Positions 62,266-64,000 of a stretch of 64,000 nt of DNA are shown one piece after another (the first letter of the stretch is position 1; each line of letters begins with the position of its first letter). Source of the stretch: Hyphomonadaceae bacterium. GTDB lineage: Bacteria > Pseudomonadota > Alphaproteobacteria > Caulobacterales > Aquidulcibacteraceae. The DNA is taken from contig JAEUMT010000025.1 of the NCBI GenBank assembly GCA_016791365.1, positions 1-64,000 on the forward strand, given 5' to 3'. Under the pieces are notes generated by a model, which did no database searches, was not told the DNA's origin, and was given only the letters and a program-made list of their open reading frames with translations. The position numbers and the translations under genes are program-made.

Positions 62266-62338
62266 TTGGAGCGCGGATCTCAAAGACCCGCTTTGCCTTA
62301 CGGGAAAGCGGATGCGGACCTGAAGGTCCGCGGTCCCG
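62266..62338. terminator. Paired hairpins between two convergent genes
   Basis: After the tal stop codon, CCGCTTT (62288-62294) pairs with AAAGCGG (62305-62311). GCGGACC (62314-62320) pairs with GGTCCGC (62325-62331) around a TGAA loop. The outer bases TTGGAGCGC and GCGGTCC resemble the ends of the repeat family at 4496 and 14252. The position between convergent genes suggests a bidirectional terminator. Confidence 0.6.
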
Positions 62339-62623
62339 TTAGTGCGCGAGCTGCTGCAGACGGCTGACGTTATCGTCAGTCGACGCGCGCGCGGCGTCCA
62401 TGGACCGTTCCGCATCCGCCAACGTCGCTTCGATCGCGGCCACATCCAGCGGCTCAAGCGCAGGCGCTTGCTGCGTCATCTCGTTGGCGAAAGCTTCGCG
62501 CATCGAGAGACCGCCCTGCATCGCCACAGGGGCGACGAGGCCCACAAGGACCATCGCGCCGGCGCCAGCAGCAAAGCTGGCCACGACCATGCGAACGGTG
62601 GCTTTGACGTTTGAGGGCGACAT
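62339..62623 (-). CDS. Small membrane-anchored protein
   Basis: A 94-residue protein. After a short basic start, residues about 13-36 form a hydrophobic helix (VVASFAAGAGAMVLVGLVAP). A helical periplasmic segment follows: MREAFANEMTQQ, then PLDVAAIEATLADAERSMDA, ending ASTDDNVSRLQQLAH. It resembles the protein at 52338 in layout and in the TDD-to-LA motif, but is half the size. No family assigned. Confidence 0.65.
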   Translation of the reverse strand: MSPSNVKATVRMVVASFAAGAGAMVLVGLVAPVAMQGGLSMREAFANEMTQQAPALEPLDVAAIEATLADAERSMDAARASTDDNVSRLQQLAH

Positions 62624-62715
62624 AGTGTGGAAAACTCCCGGACCGGCGGCGGTCAGTTAACAAAAGGTTGCCATGATGGCAAACGCTACTTTGCGGCGCC
62701 GAAGAGAGATCGTCC

Positions 62716-62850
62716 GTGACACCCGTCACTACTCTCGACACCCTCACCCACCGACTAGAGCGGCTTGTGGTCACCCTAGTCGAAAATCCTGAATTTCAGC
62801 CGAATCTGACGCTCATGCGCAGTTGCGACTGGTTCAGGCTTGCGGTGTAA
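62716..62850 (+). CDS. Possible 44-residue protein, GTG start
   Basis: An open frame from GTG 62716 to TAA 62850 that reads VTPVTTLDTLTHRLERLVVT, then LVENPEFQPNLTLM, ending CDWFRLAV. A GAAGAGAGA stretch precedes the GTG. The composition is protein-like with one possible helix. It lies in the 274-bp gap before galU and could also be chance. Low confidence. Confidence 0.3.
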   Translation: MTPVTTLDTLTHRLERLVVTLVENPEFQPNLTLMRSCDWFRLAV

Positions 62851-62897
62851 GATGAGGACAAACCCGGCCGTGCTGCGGCGCCGAACACGGAACCACA

Positions 62898-63794
62898 ATG
62901 GCTAGCGCTTCCACCTCACCCCGAACGCTACGGAAAGCGGTACTCCCGGTCGCCGGCTTCGGGACGCGTGTGCTCCCCGCCACCAAGGCGATCCCAAAAG
63001 AAATGCTTCCGGTGTTCGACCGTCCGGCGATCCAGTACGTCGTGGACGAAGCGCTGGCCGCCGGCATCGAGCACATAGTCTTCGTCACTGGGCGAAATAA
63101 GGGTGCGATTGAGGACTATTTCGACCGATCGTATGAACTCGAAGTAACACTCCGCGAGAAGGGCAAGTCAGCTCAGCTTAAGGAAGTTGAAGAGCCGGTA
63201 AGGGCTGCGGGCTCGATGAGCTTCGTGCGCCAACAAGCAGCGCTCGGCCTAGGCCACGCGGTTTGGTGCGCGCGCGACATCGTTGGCGACGAACCGTTCG
63301 CGGTGATGCTGCCGGACATGCTGATGATGGCGCAGCCCTCGTGCCTGGCGCAGATGGTGGACGCGTACAACAAGGTCGGCGGCAACATCATCGCGGTAGA
63401 GCCGACGGACACGCCCGAGCGCTACGGGGTCATCACGCCCGAGAGCCGCGACGGGCGGCTGATCAAGATGAAGGGCATGGTCGAGAAGCCGAAGCGCGAG
63501 GATGCGCCGTCGAACCTCTTCATCAGCGGCCGCTACATTCTGCAGCCCGAAATTTTCGAGCTACTCGAGAGCCAGGGCCCCGGCGCCGGCAACGAAATTC
63601 AGCTCACCGACTCGATGGCGCGTCTCATGGGCGTGCAGCCATTTCATGCGCTCGAATACGAAGGCACGACATACGATTGCGGCGACAAGGTCGGCTACAT
63701 GCAGGCAACCGCGGCCTATGCGCTGGCGAATGCGGAGCATGGCGACAACGTCGAAAAAATGCTGCGCGACTTGCTCGCCAAGCGCGGGAAATGA
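62898..63794 (+). CDS. galU: UTP--glucose-1-phosphate uridylyltransferase
   Basis: Makes UDP-glucose, the substrate of ugd and of many glycosyltransferases. The 298-residue protein has the pyrophosphorylase loop LPVAGFGTRVLPATKAIPKE. VVDEALAAGIEHIVFVTGRNK, VEEPVRAAGSMSFVRQQAA-type context, FAVMLPDMLM and VEKPKREDAPSNL are in the expected order, as is GTTYDCGDKVGYMQA near the C-terminus. The stop overlaps the ATG of pgl (ATGA), so the pair is coupled. Confidence 0.96.
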   Translation: MASASTSPRTLRKAVLPVAGFGTRVLPATKAIPKEMLPVFDRPAIQYVVDEALAAGIEHIVFVTGRNKGAIEDYFDRSYELEVTLREKGKSAQLKEVEEPVRAAGSMSFVRQQAALGLGHAVWCARDIVGDEPFAVMLPDMLMMAQPSCLAQMVDAYNKVGGNIIAVEPTDTPERYGVITPESRDGRLIKMKGMVEKPKREDAPSNLFISGRYILQPEIFELLESQGPGAGNEIQLTDSMARLMGVQPFHALEYEGTTYDCGDKVGYMQATAAYALANAEHGDNVEKMLRDLLAKRGK

Positions 63795-64000
63795 TTCGCG
63801 ACTTCGCAACACGCGGCACGCTGATGCAGGCGGCGGCCGAAGCGATCGCGAATGCATTGAATAAAGGGATTTCGGCACGCGGCGAAGGCGTTGCGGCATT
63901 GTCAGGCGGAAGCACGCCTGAGCCTGCGTACGAAGCGCTTGCGGCCCTGCCCGTCGATTGGAAGCGCGTAACATTCCTGCTGGTCGATGAGCGCTTTGTG
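63791..64000 (+). CDS. pgl: 6-phosphogluconolactonase, N-terminal part (runs off the window)
   Basis: Only the first 70 residues are present. ALSGGSTPEPAYEALAALP is the family phosphate-binding loop of the NagB/RpiA fold, followed by WKRVTFLLVDERFV, the DERxV motif of 6-phosphogluconolactonase (DevB type). The ATG at 63791 overlaps the galU stop. In many Alphaproteobacteria pgl sits with zwf and edd, which would be expected beyond the window edge. Confidence 0.85.
   Translation, partial: MIRDFATRGTLMQAAAEAIANALNKGISARGEGVAALSGGSTPEPAYEALAALPVDWKRVTFLLVDERFV

Overview
The window is a GC-rich alphaproteobacterial chromosome segment, most like Caulobacterales/Hyphomonadaceae. This rests on codon bias, ATGA/GTGA gene overlaps, small intergenic palindromes and a gene set resembling the Caulobacter S-layer/LPS neighbourhood; no rRNA, tRNA or other taxonomic marker is present. 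It is dominated by cell-surface biogenesis: sugar-nucleotide synthesis, polysaccharide assembly and export, and protein secretion. No transposase, integrase, CRISPR array or tRNA was seen.

Layout. (1) 1-15.5 kb, precursor supply: gpmA, a phosphomannomutase/phosphoglucomutase, UDP-glucose dehydrogenase, a Tag-like DNA glycosylase coupled to a Nudix-like protein, pgi, glmM and glmS (divergent), a Gfo/Idh oxidoreductase plus DegT aminotransferase pair (WbpB/WbpE-like), and an AGE-family epimerase. (2) 15.7-20.1 kb, a translationally coupled type I secretion operon (ABC protein, HlyD adaptor, TolC-like outer membrane protein), then a soluble CapD-type dehydratase. (3) 21.5-25.8 kb, the most unusual part: an 807-residue Asn/Ser/Asp-rich repeat protein with a Sec signal, followed by two small Sec-exported proteins that each carry a double-glycine leader motif and flank a Sec-exported C39 peptidase. 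The layout resembles Pseudomonas Fap functional-amyloid operons. (4) 25.9-31.5 kb, two large RTX proteins without N-terminal signals, an M10 metalloprotease and an FG-GAP protein. They share a C-terminal module of eight 38-residue repeats and are likely substrates of the upstream type I system.

(5) 31.6-52.3 kb, a polysaccharide assembly cluster: methyltransferases, glycosyltransferases, a sulfotransferase/coiled-coil protein, a Wzm/Wzt-type ABC exporter with a coiled-coil methyltransferase, the complete dTDP-L-rhamnose pathway (rfbB, A, C, D), and an orphan DUF2793 protein. (6) 52.3-57.7 kb, a membrane-anchored small protein, an O-antigen ligase/polymerase-like protein, a TviB/WbpA-type UDP-sugar dehydrogenase, a UDP-glucuronate 4-epimerase and mannose-1-phosphate guanylyltransferase. 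(7) 57.7-64 kb, a HigBA toxin-antitoxin pair with a clear operator-promoter, a DUF3108 protein, transketolase, a small transaldolase, a second small membrane protein, galU and the start of pgl.

Together the genes supply UDP-Glc/GlcA/GalA, UDP-GlcNAc derivatives, GDP-Man and dTDP-Rha, assemble them into a surface glycan exported by an ABC transporter, and place secreted RTX and possibly fibre-forming proteins at the cell surface. Function calls come from reading motifs by eye and from family knowledge; no database search was run.
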